NCBI RefSeq assembly: GCF_023806625.1
Contig: NZ_JAMTDX010000014.1
Location: forward strand, 1 to 39,435
Reading direction: 5' to 3'
Source of the DNA: Accumulibacter sp.
Lineage (GTDB): Bacteria; Pseudomonadota; Gammaproteobacteria; Burkholderiales; Rhodocyclaceae
Length of the DNA stretch: 39,435 nt
Positions 23,074 through 32,579 of the stretch are shown here, in pieces. Below the pieces are notes generated by a model. It was given only the letters and a program-made list of their open reading frames with translations, searched no databases and was not told the origin of the DNA. Each line of letters opens with the position of its first letter. Position 1 is the stretch's first letter. The position numbers were made by a program, and so were the translations under genes.

Positions 23074-24804
23074 TTACTCTCCTCGCCGCTCGTCCTCCAC
23101 TTCCTCGGCAGTCGCCACCTCGTCGCGGCCGCGCCACTGGCGGATCGCCTGGCGCATCGTCGGATACGCCCGTTGGCGCAGCGACTCGTCGGGATGGCCG
23201 GTCGTCTCGAGCCAGCGCTCGAACTCGATCTGGCGGCCGGCGAGCGTCATGGTGATCCCCCGCGCGGCGAGTTCGGCGTCGAGCCGCTCGAGCGTGTCGA
23301 TTCCGGTGATGTCGATGCTGGTCATCGGCACGAGGTCGAGCACGACGCGTTCGACCGGCGCTTTCTGCCGGGCGATCGCGTGATGGACCTCGCTGCGGAA
23401 ATGGCTGGCGTTGAAGAAGACGAGCGGTCCGCAGAAGCGCAGCAGCAGCAGGCCGTCGATCGGTGCAGCATCGGGGAAGAGGTGGCGGGCGTAGAGCCCG
23501 GCGCGCCCCGGGACATTGACGAGTTCCTCGCAGCTCGGGCGGGCGACGCGGCGGATGAACATCAGCAAGGCGAGCACGACGGCCAGGACGATCGCCTTGA
23601 TCGCGCCGAAGGCGAGGACACCGAACATGGTGATCGCGCCGAGGATCAGTGCCGCGCGCTCGACCTGGTGGTAGCGGCGGAAGACCTGCATGTCGAGCAG
23701 CGACCACGAGGCGAAGAGCAGCACGACGCCGAGCGCCGGAATCGGCAGCCAGGCGAGCGAACCGGTGCCCACGAGTAGCAGCAGGCTGATCGTCACGGCG
23801 GCGACGATGCCGACCATCTGCGTGCGGCCGCCGTTGGCGTCGCTGACCGCGGTTCGCGAGTCCGCACCGGTCACCGCGAAGCCCTGGCTCAGCGCGGAGG
23901 CGATGTTCGCCAGCCCGAAGGCGGCGAATTCGCGGTCGACGTCGATGTCGTAGCCGTTTCGTTCGGCGAAGCTGCGCGCGGTGAGCATGCCGCTGGTGAA
24001 CAGGACGAGAGCGAGACCCGCGGCCGCACCGGCGAGGTCGCCGATCTCGTGCAGCGGCAGGTCTGGCCACTCGAGATCGGGGAGCCCACCGGCGACTGGG
24101 CCGATCAATGCCACGCCCATCTCGTCGAGGCGCAGCAGCCAGGCCGCCAGCCCGGCGAGGATCATCGTCACCAGCGAAGCCGGCACACGCTTCGACAACC
24201 GCGGGACGACGAGCATCACGACCACGCAACCCGCCGAGAGGAGAACCGTCGGCACGTGGGCCCCGATGATCAGTTGGGGAAGTTCGACGAGCTGGCGGAA
24301 GAAGCGGGTCGCTTCGGGCTTGCTGCCGAGAACCTTGCCCGCCTGGCCGATCATGATCGAGATCGAGACGCCGTTGAGCAGCCCGACGAGGATCGGTCGG
24401 GCGAGGAAGTCGGCGAGCCCGCCGAGGCGCAGGAAGCTCGCCGCGACGCAGAAGACTCCGGTGAGCAGCGTCAGGGCAATGGTCAGCGACAGGTAGAGGC
24501 CGCTGTTGCCGGAGGCGAGCGGGGTGACCACCGTCGCGATCATCGCGCAGGTCGCCGCGTCGGGGCCGATGACCAGCTGCCGTGAGGTGCCCGCGAAAGC
24601 ATAGACGATCATCGGCAGGATCGACGCGTAGAGGCCGGTCGACGGGCTGAAACCGGCGAGTTCGGCGTAGGCGATGGCCACCGGAATGGCCACCGCGGCG
24701 ACCGACAGGCCGGCCCTGAGGTCGTGCGGCCAGTCGGCCGGGCGGTAGTCGAGCAGCGGCTGGAGGCCAGGGAGCAGGCGGCCGATCTGGCTGAAAACGG
24801 GCAT
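23074..24804 (-). CDS. SulP family anion transporter with STAS domain
   Basis: A 576-residue inner-membrane SLC26/SulP transporter. It begins with the DLRAGLSVAAVAIPVAIAYAELAGFSP segment and the GLYASILPMIVYAFAGTSRQ region, and contains the VIGPDAATCAMIA motif. A STAS domain follows at about 440-560 (GLLLLRFCGPLVFFNASHFR, RVVLDLVPMTSIDITGIDTL). Sulfate is the common substrate, but bicarbonate, dicarboxylates and others occur in the family; no neighbour decides. It is upstream of the MaoC-Pta/ackA pair on the same strand with a 93-nt gap. Confidence 0.9.
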   Translation of the reverse strand: MPVFSQIGRLLPGLQPLLDYRPADWPHDLRAGLSVAAVAIPVAIAYAELAGFSPSTGLYASILPMIVYAFAGTSRQLVIGPDAATCAMIATVVTPLASGNSGLYLSLTIALTLLTGVFCVAASFLRLGGLADFLARPILVGLLNGVSISIMIGQAGKVLGSKPEATRFFRQLVELPQLIIGAHVPTVLLSAGCVVVMLVVPRLSKRVPASLVTMILAGLAAWLLRLDEMGVALIGPVAGGLPDLEWPDLPLHEIGDLAGAAAGLALVLFTSGMLTARSFAERNGYDIDVDREFAAFGLANIASALSQGFAVTGADSRTAVSDANGGRTQMVGIVAAVTISLLLLVGTGSLAWLPIPALGVVLLFASWSLLDMQVFRRYHQVERAALILGAITMFGVLAFGAIKAIVLAVVLALLMFIRRVARPSCEELVNVPGRAGLYARHLFPDAAPIDGLLLLRFCGPLVFFNASHFRSEVHHAIARQKAPVERVVLDLVPMTSIDITGIDTLERLDAELAARGITMTLAGRQIEFERWLETTGHPDESLRQRAYPTMRQAIRQWRGRDEVATAEEVEDERRGE

Positions 24805-24951
24805 TCGGATCCTCCGGGAGTTTCGGCGCGCGCCGGTCGTCGCCCGCGAGGCGAAGCGGGCGCGCAGATTCTAGGTCAAACTCCGCGGTGAAGGAACGCG
24901 GGGGAGGGGAGCGCTGCAGAGGCGACGAGGACGTCGGGTTCAGCGGAGACG

Positions 24952-24990
24952 CGGCGAAATCCCGGCAGCGCTCTTGCCGGGATTTCGCCG
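24952..24990 (-). terminator. long perfect hairpin after pilY1
   Basis: A 16-bp perfect inverted repeat (24952-24967 with 24975-24990, core GGCGAAATCCCGGCA) around a 7-nt loop, 37 nt beyond the pilY1 stop. It is the likely terminator of the minor pilin operon, although no long T-tract follows on the minus strand. Confidence 0.65.
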
Positions 24991-25018
24991 GACGGAAACC
25001 GCGCTAGCGGCTTCCGTC
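24991..25018 (-). terminator. second hairpin after pilY1
   Basis: GACGGAAACCGC (24991-25002) pairs with GCGGCTTCCGTC (25007-25018) with one mismatch around GCTA. It lies directly between the pilY1 stop and the long hairpin, so transcripts of the operon would meet two stem-loops in a row. Confidence 0.5.
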
Positions 25019-25026
25019 TGTCGGGG

Positions 25027-28000
25027 CTATTCGGTGACCAGCTCGCGCCAGGAAATCCGGCGCGTAGTGAACAGCGTCGAGGCGGTCGGGATGGGCAGCG
25101 TCACTGTGCTCGGCACGTCGGTGCGCACCAGATCGCGGATCGTGCCGTCGGCCAGACGAACGATGCTCGGGGCGCTGGCCAGGAAGTGGCCGAGCAGGAC
25201 GCCGGCCAGGCCGTTCGTGCCCTGGACGAAGGAGCCGCTCCGGTAGTCGAGAAAATACGCCCGGCTGTCGGCGATCGGCACGCAGGCGCCCAGCGTCGGC
25301 GTGTTCGTGTGGAAGGCCAGCGTGCCGAGTTGCAGGCGCAGGTCGGTGTTCACGCGTTCGCCGGCGAGCGGGAAATCCGCGTACCAGCCGCCATGTATGG
25401 AGAGATCGACCGGGTTGTTGCTGGCGGTGACGATCGGGTCACCGGCCGTGCAGTACGGGTTGCCCGTCGGGCAGGTACTCGCCGTGAGCGTCTGCTGGAC
25501 GAAGGAATCGCTGCCGGTCGCCGTGCGCGGGTTTCCGTAGTCCGGGGTCAGGTCGTCGAGCTTGTCCTTGATCCCGTAGACGGTCTGCCTCTGCGTCGAC
25601 AGCAGGTCGTTGAGTCCGAGCAGTTGCCCGGTAGCGACGAAGACCATCGAGTAGCTGTCTACCTTGCCGAGTTCGGGCCGCGCGGTGACCGGCTGGCTGG
25701 CGCCGCTCGTGTCCTTCAGCTGGGCGAGCCGCTGCGCGTCGTAGGCGACCGGCGCGCCGATTGGCGTGATGTCGCCATTGACGTCGAAGCGCCAGACGTT
25801 GCCGATCTGGTCACCGCCATAGACGCGCTGGGTCGTGTTGTTCTGGTCCGGGAAATTGGCCCAGGCCGCGATGCGCGCCAGTCCGCTCGGCGTCGTCGTG
25901 CTGCCGACGTTGGTCGGAATCGTCCGGATCAGCGAGCCGGTGTTCGCGTTCAGCACGTACAGGTAACCCTTGCCGTCGCCGAGGTTGATGTTGTTGTAGC
26001 CGGAGGTGAACATGACCACCCACGTGCCATTCTTGAGCTTGCTGATCACCGGGTTGCCGTACGTGTACCCGAGGTTGGCGTCGTCGGCTTCGCTGAACTC
26101 CCAGAGCGCCTTGGGCGCCGCCGGATTGGTGATGTCCAGCGCGTAGTAGCCGCGTCCGCCGTTGTTCAGACCGCCGACGAGGATCGTCTTCCAGACTGCC
26201 GGGCCAGCCGCCGGAGACGTGCAGTTGCTGACGCAGATGTCGCCGGCCACCGGCGTGCCGTCGACGGTGAACTGATGGACGCCCTGCATGCTGTAGGTCT
26301 TGTCGGCGAGACGGAACAGGCGGCCCATGACCATCGACGGCACGTACGCCCACGACTCGTTGCCGGTGGCCGCATCGAGTGCGTGGAGCATGCCGTCGTT
26401 GGCCGCGACATAGACCATCGCGGTCCGCGTCTGGTTCGCCGTCTTGAAGCTGCCATAGCCGAAATCGGCGTAGTTGAACTGCGGCTCCTTGACATAAACG
26501 GCTTCCGAACCGACGATGTCGCCGAGCAGGTGCGTACGCTGGCGATAGTAGGTCGACGCATTCAGCATCTGACCCTCGTTGCTCTTGTCGCCGCGCAGGA
26601 AGTTGACGAGTGGCTGGCCGCTTGCCGCGGTCTGCGTCGCCGATGCCAGGCACATTCCACCGACGCCGGTGCAGAACTGGGCCAGCGAGTTGATGTACGG
26701 CTTCGTGAAATACGCCTGCTGATTGGGACAGAGGTTGGCCCAGAGGAATGGCTTGAGGTTGTCCGCCGTCGCCGGCTGTACCGCCGGGCATGGGCCCGAC
26801 GGCGGGTTGTAGGTGTAGATCGTCCGCGCCAGGTGACCGTTGGGCGCGTTGCCGACCAGGTTGTCGAGTTGCTGCTGGGCGGACCATGCCGGTGTCGGGG
26901 AGAGGGCTCCGGTGGTTCCGTTGATCGTCCGCTTGACCACCTCGCCCGACCAGTCGCCGACCGTGAAGGACACTTCGAAGAAGTCGTTGGCTCCGGCGGC
27001 GAGGTTCGGGCTGGTGACCGTGACCGCGGCGAGAGCGCCGGCCTTGACGGTGATCGCCGTCAGCGCGCCACTGATGCCCGAGGACAGCGACAGCGGATCG
27101 GTCGCACTGAAGTAGACGCCTCGGCCGTTGACCGCGGCATGCCAGAGGTCGTCGATGTTGGTCTGCGCGTTGCTCGCCGGCGCTGGCCAGTTGCACGCCC
27201 CCGAGGTCTGCCACGGACAGATTGCGGCGGCCGGGTTGGCCGTCTGACCGGTGCTGACGCTGTAGAAGTCGCCTTTCGTCGCCGTCAGATAGTCGCTGCG
27301 GTACTGCATGAAGCCCGAAGCGCCGAGGCCCAGCGTGTAGGTGCTCATGTACTGGCGCGGAGCGAGCGGGTCGTTGGTGCACACGTTGTTCTGCACGCCG
27401 GCGACGACAGCGCCGGAGCAATTGCTCAGCGCCGGGTCGCGCAGGTCGGTTTTCCAGTAATACTGCGCGACGTCGGACAACGTGTCGGGAGTCGCTCCGC
27501 CGTCGAGCTGGGGCCGGACCTCGCCGCTCGACGGTCCGTCCTGATCGCCGACGGCCGTCGAACCATCGAGCTTGAAGCCGGGGCCGGTGTTCCAGTAGCC
27601 GTCGGTCGACAGGATCGTCACGTTGGCCTGGCAGTAGTACTGCACAGGATCGTTGACCTGGACGCCGTTGAACGTCTGGCCGTTCAGCTTGCCCGCGTAG
27701 ATCCGCCCGGCGTTGGCCAGAGCGGCGCGCAGCGGCGTGTTGTTGTTCGGTTCGGCGGCGAACAGCTTGTCGTACCAGCCCTTCTTCTGCGCGCCGGTGA
27801 ACGAGTCGATGTTCTGGAAGTCGGTTCCCGTATTGTTGTTGATGCTCATGTAGCCGACCCGGAAGGTGCTGCCGATCGTTTCGAAGGCCTGGCTCGATGC
27901 GGTCTTCATGGTCTGCATGCGCGTCCGGTAATAGGCCCACCAGTTCGCGAAGTTGGTCATTTCCTCACTGTAGGTGCACGGACTCGCCGCGCAGTCGCTG

Positions 28001-29088
28001 CGCGTCGACGCTGCCGGCGGCAGGGGGAGCGCCGGATCGATCACCGTCAGAGCGATCTCGCCCGGGGCCTGATTGGTGGCGGGTTTGGCGAAGGCCGTGG
28101 GGGTGATGGTCATCGCATTCGCCGGCGACTGGGCCGTGGTTACCGCCGGAGTCCCGGTCACGGTCTTGCTCGGCGCCATGATCGTGACCGTCGACCCTGT
28201 GACCGCCGCGCGGTAGCCGCCGACCTGGCACTTGCCGGTCTTGCCCCCGGTGCAGTCGTTGATCCGGTCCCTGATTCCCTGCGCGAGCAACGAGGAATTG
28301 GTCGTACTCGACGCCGGAGCGTTACCGGAAAGGATCTCGGTGCCGTTGATCTTGACGCTGGTCACTTGGGTCGACTTCGAGCCGCCGATCGTCAGTGTGG
28401 CCTGGCGTGCCGCAGGCATCCTCGCGTTCGTGAAGGTGACCGTCGCCGGCGACTGGATCCGCGTTGCCTGACACGCCCCGGCCGGCGGGACGGCGGCACT
28501 CGCGTCAGACGCCGTCTTGCACCAGCGAAGTTTCGCGGCGATCGGGTACTGCGGGCTCGGCGCGGTCTGCGCGTTGCAGGTCTGCAGTCGCTCGTCGGTA
28601 CAGTATTCGCCCGCTTCGGTCGTCACGTAATAGGCGTTGCCGACGAGGTTGCACTTGTAAGTGGCCGAACTGCAGTAGCCGATCGTTATGTCCACGCTCT
28701 GCTGCTTGTAGCCATCGTAGAGGACCTGCGTCCAGCCGGTGGTGACCGCCGAGGTCTGGACCGGGTACGTCGTCGTGTCGGGCTGGCCGCTGGCGGTGAA
28801 GTATTTCGGCGGTGTATAGGTCAGTGCCGGGTTGTAGGCGACGCCGTTGTAGCTCGCGTTGCGCAGCTGAGTGAAGTCGGTCGGTGCGGTTGCCCAGTCG
28901 GGCAGGTAAGCCCAGTCCATGCTGCCCGAGTCGTCGAGGACGAACAGGATGTTCGGCGGGATCGGGACCGACGAAGCGCTCGATAGCGGCGAGTCGGCCA
29001 GCTGGGTGGGCGCTCCGCGGACGCTCGCGGCAAGCACGAGGAGGGCCAGCGAGGCGATCGACAGGGTGGGGCGTGGGCGGCTGGACAT
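25027..29088 (-). CDS. pilY1: PilY1-type type IV pilus tip/biogenesis protein
   Basis: A 1353-residue exported protein with a signal peptide (about 1-25). A von Willebrand-like start follows at about 45-60 (PNILFVLDDSGSMDW; MIDAS residues Asp52, Ser54, Ser56). The C-terminal third is the PilY1 beta-propeller, with GMLHALDAATGNESWAYVPS, then GGRGYYALDITNP and RVYGGDQIGNVWRFDVNGD. PilY1 caps the pilus together with minor pilins, controls retraction and can act as adhesin or surface sensor. It is the last gene of the minor pilin operon, with GGAG 6-7 nt before ATG 29088, and is followed by two hairpins. Confidence 0.93.
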   Translation of the reverse strand: MSSRPRPTLSIASLALLVLAASVRGAPTQLADSPLSSASSVPIPPNILFVLDDSGSMDWAYLPDWATAPTDFTQLRNASYNGVAYNPALTYTPPKYFTASGQPDTTTYPVQTSAVTTGWTQVLYDGYKQQSVDITIGYCSSATYKCNLVGNAYYVTTEAGEYCTDERLQTCNAQTAPSPQYPIAAKLRWCKTASDASAAVPPAGACQATRIQSPATVTFTNARMPAARQATLTIGGSKSTQVTSVKINGTEILSGNAPASSTTNSSLLAQGIRDRINDCTGGKTGKCQVGGYRAAVTGSTVTIMAPSKTVTGTPAVTTAQSPANAMTITPTAFAKPATNQAPGEIALTVIDPALPLPPAASTRSDCAASPCTYSEEMTNFANWWAYYRTRMQTMKTASSQAFETIGSTFRVGYMSINNNTGTDFQNIDSFTGAQKKGWYDKLFAAEPNNNTPLRAALANAGRIYAGKLNGQTFNGVQVNDPVQYYCQANVTILSTDGYWNTGPGFKLDGSTAVGDQDGPSSGEVRPQLDGGATPDTLSDVAQYYWKTDLRDPALSNCSGAVVAGVQNNVCTNDPLAPRQYMSTYTLGLGASGFMQYRSDYLTATKGDFYSVSTGQTANPAAAICPWQTSGACNWPAPASNAQTNIDDLWHAAVNGRGVYFSATDPLSLSSGISGALTAITVKAGALAAVTVTSPNLAAGANDFFEVSFTVGDWSGEVVKRTINGTTGALSPTPAWSAQQQLDNLVGNAPNGHLARTIYTYNPPSGPCPAVQPATADNLKPFLWANLCPNQQAYFTKPYINSLAQFCTGVGGMCLASATQTAASGQPLVNFLRGDKSNEGQMLNASTYYRQRTHLLGDIVGSEAVYVKEPQFNYADFGYGSFKTANQTRTAMVYVAANDGMLHALDAATGNESWAYVPSMVMGRLFRLADKTYSMQGVHQFTVDGTPVAGDICVSNCTSPAAGPAVWKTILVGGLNNGGRGYYALDITNPAAPKALWEFSEADDANLGYTYGNPVISKLKNGTWVVMFTSGYNNINLGDGKGYLYVLNANTGSLIRTIPTNVGSTTTPSGLARIAAWANFPDQNNTTQRVYGGDQIGNVWRFDVNGDITPIGAPVAYDAQRLAQLKDTSGASQPVTARPELGKVDSYSMVFVATGQLLGLNDLLSTQRQTVYGIKDKLDDLTPDYGNPRTATGSDSFVQQTLTASTCPTGNPYCTAGDPIVTASNNPVDLSIHGGWYADFPLAGERVNTDLRLQLGTLAFHTNTPTLGACVPIADSRAYFLDYRSGSFVQGTNGLAGVLLGHFLASAPSIVRLADGTIRDLVRTDVPSTVTLPIPTASTLFTTRRISWRELVTE

Positions 29089-29118
29089 GGCGGACTCCTT
29101 CGGGAAACTCGTGCCGCT

Positions 29119-29754
29119 CTACAGGGCGACGATCGTCTGGATGTAGGCGACCGTCCTGCGCGGACCGGCAATGCGCGTCGTGATCCGGTAATAGACCTGG
29201 TTGTTGGCCAGCGGCGGGACGCCTCCGGCACTCTGGCTGCCGCCGACGTTGAGGCTCGCCGGCGCCTTGGTGCAGTTGGCCAGGTACGGCGCCCCGGCGT
29301 TCTGACAGAGCCGGTGGACGAAGTACTGGACCGTGTTGCCGGCGGCGTCGGCGGCGATCGTCACCGGCACACGGCCGGCAGCCAGCTGGGCGTTCCAGAA
29401 GGCGTCCCACGAAGCGGCCCCGGTCGCCGCGGGCGAGGCCAGCGTCAGCCCGTTGGCGATGTACCAGGCCGCAACCGGACCCGGCCAATTCTGGTGCAGC
29501 GTCGTGTTGCCGACGACGTTGTTCGGCAGCAGGAAGTTGGTCACCGCAAGCTCGGTGCTCCGTTCGCCCGAGTGGATCGCCGACTGATGGAACGACAGGT
29601 TGCCGGCGACGACGTTGGCGGTGTCGACCGAACGCATCACCGCGATGCCGGCGAGCGTCAGCGCGACGAGGATGATCAGCGCGACGAGCAGAACCACGCC
29701 GCGCTGGCTGCGGGCGACGCCGACTCGAGGCACGGGGCACGATTTCAGGAGCAT
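29119..29754 (-). CDS. pilX: minor pilin PilX
   Basis: A 211-residue pseudopilin-like protein. Its prepilin leader ends SQRG at about residue 19, and the hydrophobic helix is VVLLVALIILVALTLAGIAV. PilX-type proteins often lack the Glu5 of major pilins, as here. The middle holds the usual HQSAIHSGERSTELAV segment. ATG 29754 overlaps the end of pilW by 10 nt. It lies between pilW and pilY1 as in other minor pilin operons, and would form part of the priming complex at the pilus tip. Confidence 0.88.
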   Translation of the reverse strand: MLLKSCPVPRVGVARSQRGVVLLVALIILVALTLAGIAVMRSVDTANVVAGNLSFHQSAIHSGERSTELAVTNFLLPNNVVGNTTLHQNWPGPVAAWYIANGLTLASPAATGAASWDAFWNAQLAAGRVPVTIAADAAGNTVQYFVHRLCQNAGAPYLANCTKAPASLNVGGSQSAGGVPPLANNQVYYRITTRIAGPRRTVAYIQTIVAL

Positions 29755-30815
29755 GCGGGCATCCAGGGCAGGTTGCGCAGCGGGATGACCGTTTCCGATA
29801 CCCGGTAACGGTAGTTCTGCCAGTTGGCCAGTCCGGAGAGGTTGATCGGCGCCGTGGCGCTGCCTTCCCAGGTCGGTGCCGCCGCGGTCAGGATGTCCCG
29901 GCTGAACTGCGTGTTGCGCGCGACGACGGCGATGCGCACGGCCAGTGTTCGCGCCCACCGGCAGGCGAAGGCTTCCTGATCGGGTGGGACGAGCTGCTGC
30001 GGGGTCGTCTGATCCCAGACGTCGATGTTCCCGTCCATTCCCGGGGCCGTGGTGTCGCGGCCGTACTGGGCACGCAGGCTGACGATGTCGCTGGCGATCG
30101 GCACCCAGATCGCCGGGTTGCCGGTATTGGCCGCGATGCTGCAGTCGTTCTGCAGGTAGTCGCAGACGGTCAGGTCGCCGCCGCGGACCGCGTAGGCGAA
30201 CACCCGCGGGGCGAAGCCGAGATTGAACAGCGTGTCCCCGTCGTTGGCGCCCCCCGCTGCCGACGTCGTGACGATCGGCGGGGCGACCGCCGTAACCGTC
30301 AGCGTCGTCAGAGCGCAGCCGATCGTCGGCGCCGACGGAGCGACCATCACCCGCTCATTGACGTTGAAACTCGCCGCGGTGTCGACGCCGAGCGCAGCGC
30401 CCATCGCCAGGGTGATCACGGCGCCTTCGGGCGACCCGTCGCCGCTGCCGTAGGCGATCAGCAGGCGGTCGGTATTCGCGTCGCCTGCCGGCACATCCGG
30501 TGGGTTGATGATCACCGGCGCGAGTTGCGACAACGTGTGGCCCGACGGCGCCGGCAGCGTCAGCGGGCAGGCCAGCGCATTCAGCGCGTTGAAGCCGAAG
30601 CCCGCCTGACGGATGTCGCGCTGCAGGATGTAGAGGGCCATCGCGCCGTTGCTCTGGGCATCGCCAGTGCCCGTCGTCGCTCGCCGCTGCGCTTCGGAGG
30701 TGGTGAACACCTGCATCATGATGATCACGCCGATCATCCCGATGACCATCGCGACGAGCACTTCGACGAGCGTGAAGCCGCGGCGCTTGACGACCGGTGC
30801 GGGGAGCCGTTTCAT
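29745..30815 (-). CDS. pilW: minor pilin PilW
   Basis: A 356-residue minor pilin with leader MKRLPAPVVKRRG, then F-T-L-V-E and the helix VLVAMVIGMIGVIIMMQVFT; Gly-1 and Glu5 are intact. The large C-terminal domain has two Cys-containing segments (VCDYLQNDCSI and the final PWMPACS). PilW with PilV, PilX, FimT/FimU and PilE primes pilus assembly and carries PilY1. It starts 10 nt after pilV and its end overlaps pilX. Confidence 0.9.
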   Translation of the reverse strand: MKRLPAPVVKRRGFTLVEVLVAMVIGMIGVIIMMQVFTTSEAQRRATTGTGDAQSNGAMALYILQRDIRQAGFGFNALNALACPLTLPAPSGHTLSQLAPVIINPPDVPAGDANTDRLLIAYGSGDGSPEGAVITLAMGAALGVDTAASFNVNERVMVAPSAPTIGCALTTLTVTAVAPPIVTTSAAGGANDGDTLFNLGFAPRVFAYAVRGGDLTVCDYLQNDCSIAANTGNPAIWVPIASDIVSLRAQYGRDTTAPGMDGNIDVWDQTTPQQLVPPDQEAFACRWARTLAVRIAVVARNTQFSRDILTAAAPTWEGSATAPINLSGLANWQNYRYRVSETVIPLRNLPWMPACS

Positions 30816-30825
30816 GTCTTTTCCG

Positions 30826-31305
30826 CTAGTTCCTGACGATCTGCGAGACGACGGTGTGCTGGTGTCCCGGGGCGTTGAGCGGCATCTCCGGGGTGCGCCA
30901 GAAGAGGACGATGGTCACCTGGCTCGAGTTGGCCGCGGTCGGCACGACGGTGACCGTCGGCAGCGTCGATACGACGCCGGCCCCCGCGGCGACGACACCC
31001 GGCAGACCGTCCCTGCCCGAGACGTCGGCGAGCCAGCCCTGATAGGCCGCTCCGGGTGGGGTCGACTGAAACGCGACCTGCAGCTGAGCGGGCGTCAGGT
31101 AGCCGCTGGTCCACATCTGCCCGATCAGCCGGTTGGCCAGCAGCGTCGCGTCGGTCCGGTACCTGGCGTCGCTGGTCAGCTGGACCGCTGTCGCCTGCAG
31201 GGCGACGAGGGCCAGGATCCCGAGCGAGAAGATCAGGATGCCGATCAGCGCTTCGAGAAGCATCACCCCCTGCTGTGCCCGGGCAATTCGCGAACGCGGT
31301 TTCAT
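30826..31305 (-). CDS. pilV: minor pilin PilV
   Basis: A 159-residue minor pilin. The leader [13 protein letters not shown] is followed by VMLLEALIGILIFSLGILAL, with the prepilin Glu5 present. The remainder (DARYRTDATLLANRLIGQMW and the VTIVLFWRTPE segment) is typical of PilV. Its ATG at 31305 shares one base with the TGA of fimT (TGATG), so the genes are translationally coupled. Confidence 0.9.
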   Translation of the reverse strand: MKPRSRIARAQQGVMLLEALIGILIFSLGILALVALQATAVQLTSDARYRTDATLLANRLIGQMWTSGYLTPAQLQVAFQSTPPGAAYQGWLADVSGRDGLPGVVAAGAGVVSTLPTVTVVPTAANSSQVTIVLFWRTPEMPLNAPGHQHTVVSQIVRN

Positions 31306-31889
31306 CAGCAGGCCTGCGTGTCGGTGACCGGAAGCGCCGGGTCGCACATCCGGATCAGGCCGTTGGTCGACACGACGACGCGCAGACAGCGCACCGGACC
31401 GCCATTGACGAGACACGCCGCACCGGTCGAGCTCGACACGTCGACGGTGACGTTGCCGCCGGCGGGGACCGGTACGACGCGACCGAGACCGTTGAAGACC
31501 ACCGCCGTCTGGCTGGCGGCGATCGTCGTCGAGGCCGAGCCCTCGGCTGCGCTGCGCACCTGGACGATCCTCGGCGCGACGGTGTCCGACGGCGCCGCAT
31601 TGCACTGGCCGGCGGGGTTGTCGCCGCTGACCACCCAGTTCGGCCCGGCGACGTTCAGCGCGCAGCCGCCGGCGAGCGTGTCGACGAGATAGAAGCCGAT
31701 CCGCTCGTTGCGCCGCACGGCGTCGGCCCGGGCGAGTTGCAGCCCGTTCTGGAACGACTCGGCGGCGGTGCGCACGCGCGTGTTGCGCAGCCAGTCGGTG
31801 AATACCGGGATCGCCACGCTCATCAGGACGCCGGTGATGATCAGCGCGACGAGCAGTTCGATCAGGCTGAAGCCGCGTGCAGGTCTCAA
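31305..31889 (-). CDS. fimT: minor pseudopilin FimT/GspH family
   Basis: A 194-residue GspH/FimT-type minor pilin: short leader, then [21 protein letters not shown], then the [20 protein letters not shown] region that marks the family, and a C-terminal beta domain with paired Cys. I place the start at TTG 31889, not GTG 31919. GGGAGG lies just upstream of the TTG, the resulting leader (MRPARG) has normal length, and TTG overlaps the TGA of pilE as TTGA. Confidence 0.85.
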   Translation of the reverse strand: MRPARGFSLIELLVALIITGVLMSVAIPVFTDWLRNTRVRTAAESFQNGLQLARADAVRRNERIGFYLVDTLAGGCALNVAGPNWVVSGDNPAGQCNAAPSDTVAPRIVQVRSAAEGSASTTIAASQTAVVFNGLGRVVPVPAGGNVTVDVSSSTGAACLVNGGPVRCLRVVVSTNGLIRMCDPALPVTDTQAC

Positions 31890-32344
31890 CAGCCGCCTCC
31901 CTTGCTGGTCACCCAGCACTGCACCGGAGGCGTGCCCCAGCCGGCCTTGACGGCGGTCGTCTGCCGGACATTGGCCTGGTTGACGGTGTAGGTGAATCCG
32001 GCCATCGAGCTCTTGCCGGTCGCGGTCAGCGTGTAGGTCGTCGCCGTCGGCGCCGGGCAGGAGAAGTTGAAATAGGCGCTCGACGTCGTGTCGGTGACCG
32101 CCGGGTCGCAGACCGGCGAGGCGATCTGCGGGTTGCCGCCGGCGGCCGCCTGGAAGTAGAGGTGATTGTCCTGGAAGAACTGCTCGAGACGCGCCCGCCG
32201 CTCGGCGAGCCCCGACGTCGCCTGCGTGATCCGCGAGCGGATCAGGTGATCGGTGTAGTTGGGAATCGCGATGGCCGCGAGGATGCCGATGACCACCACG
32301 ACGACCATGACCTCGATCAGGGTGAAGCCGTTCTGCCTGTTCAC
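31886..32344 (-). CDS. pilE: type IV pilin-like protein PilE
   Basis: A 152-residue type IVa pilin. It starts at GTG 32344 with GAGGAG 9-14 nt upstream, giving the short leader M-NRQNG before [20 protein letters not shown]. The globular domain has Cys pairs ([28 protein letters not shown]). Position at the head of the minor pilin operon, and the [16 protein letters not shown] segment, match the PilE minor pilins of beta- and gammaproteobacteria. It is the first gene of the operon. Confidence 0.88.
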   Translation of the reverse strand: MNRQNGFTLIEVMVVVVVIGILAAIAIPNYTDHLIRSRITQATSGLAERRARLEQFFQDNHLYFQAAAGGNPQIASPVCDPAVTDTTSSAYFNFSCPAPTATTYTLTATGKSSMAGFTYTVNQANVRQTTAVKAGWGTPPVQCWVTSKGGGC

Positions 32345-32433
32345 CAATTCGGGCTCCTCAGGTACAAGAGTACAAGACCTTCCGTACAGGATCCGGATTC
32401 GCTGTCCGCGAGAAGCGCTGCCGGTACGAGCTG

Positions 32434-32461
32434 TATCATAGACGGCCGCGTGCGCGCGGCA
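32434..32461 (-). promoter_or_regulatory. candidate promoter of the minor pilin operon
   Basis: On the minus strand TTGCCG (32461-32456) and TATGAT (32439-32434) are 16 bp apart, about 90 nt before the pilE GTG. TATGAT has one mismatch to the -10 consensus. It is the best pair I can see in the gap. Confidence 0.45.
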
Positions 32462-32525
32462 AGCATCCGGCGACGGGCGGCAGCCTGCGGCGGACGAGTG
32501 GCGCATCGTCCGCCAGCTCGGGCGC

Positions 32526-32531
32526 TACAAT
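32526..32531 (+). promoter_or_regulatory. candidate -10 box of TonB-like gene
   Basis: TACAAT at 32526-32531 lies 48 nt before the GTG at 32580. No convincing -35 box is seen, so this is only a candidate. Confidence 0.3.
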
Positions 32532-32579
32532 CAGCGCTCCGCCGGTTTCGGTTTCCTCGCGGGGTGGCCCGCATCGACA

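Noticed and set aside
21529-23778. 749-codon plus-strand ORF across ackA, the fusion gene and sulP
   Set aside because: It spans three genuine minus-strand genes and their junctions, so it cannot be a conserved protein.
25186-28986. 1266-codon plus-strand ORF antisense to pilY1
   Set aside because: Arg/Val/Asp-rich composition typical of the antisense of a GC-rich gene; pilY1 on the other strand has clear domains.
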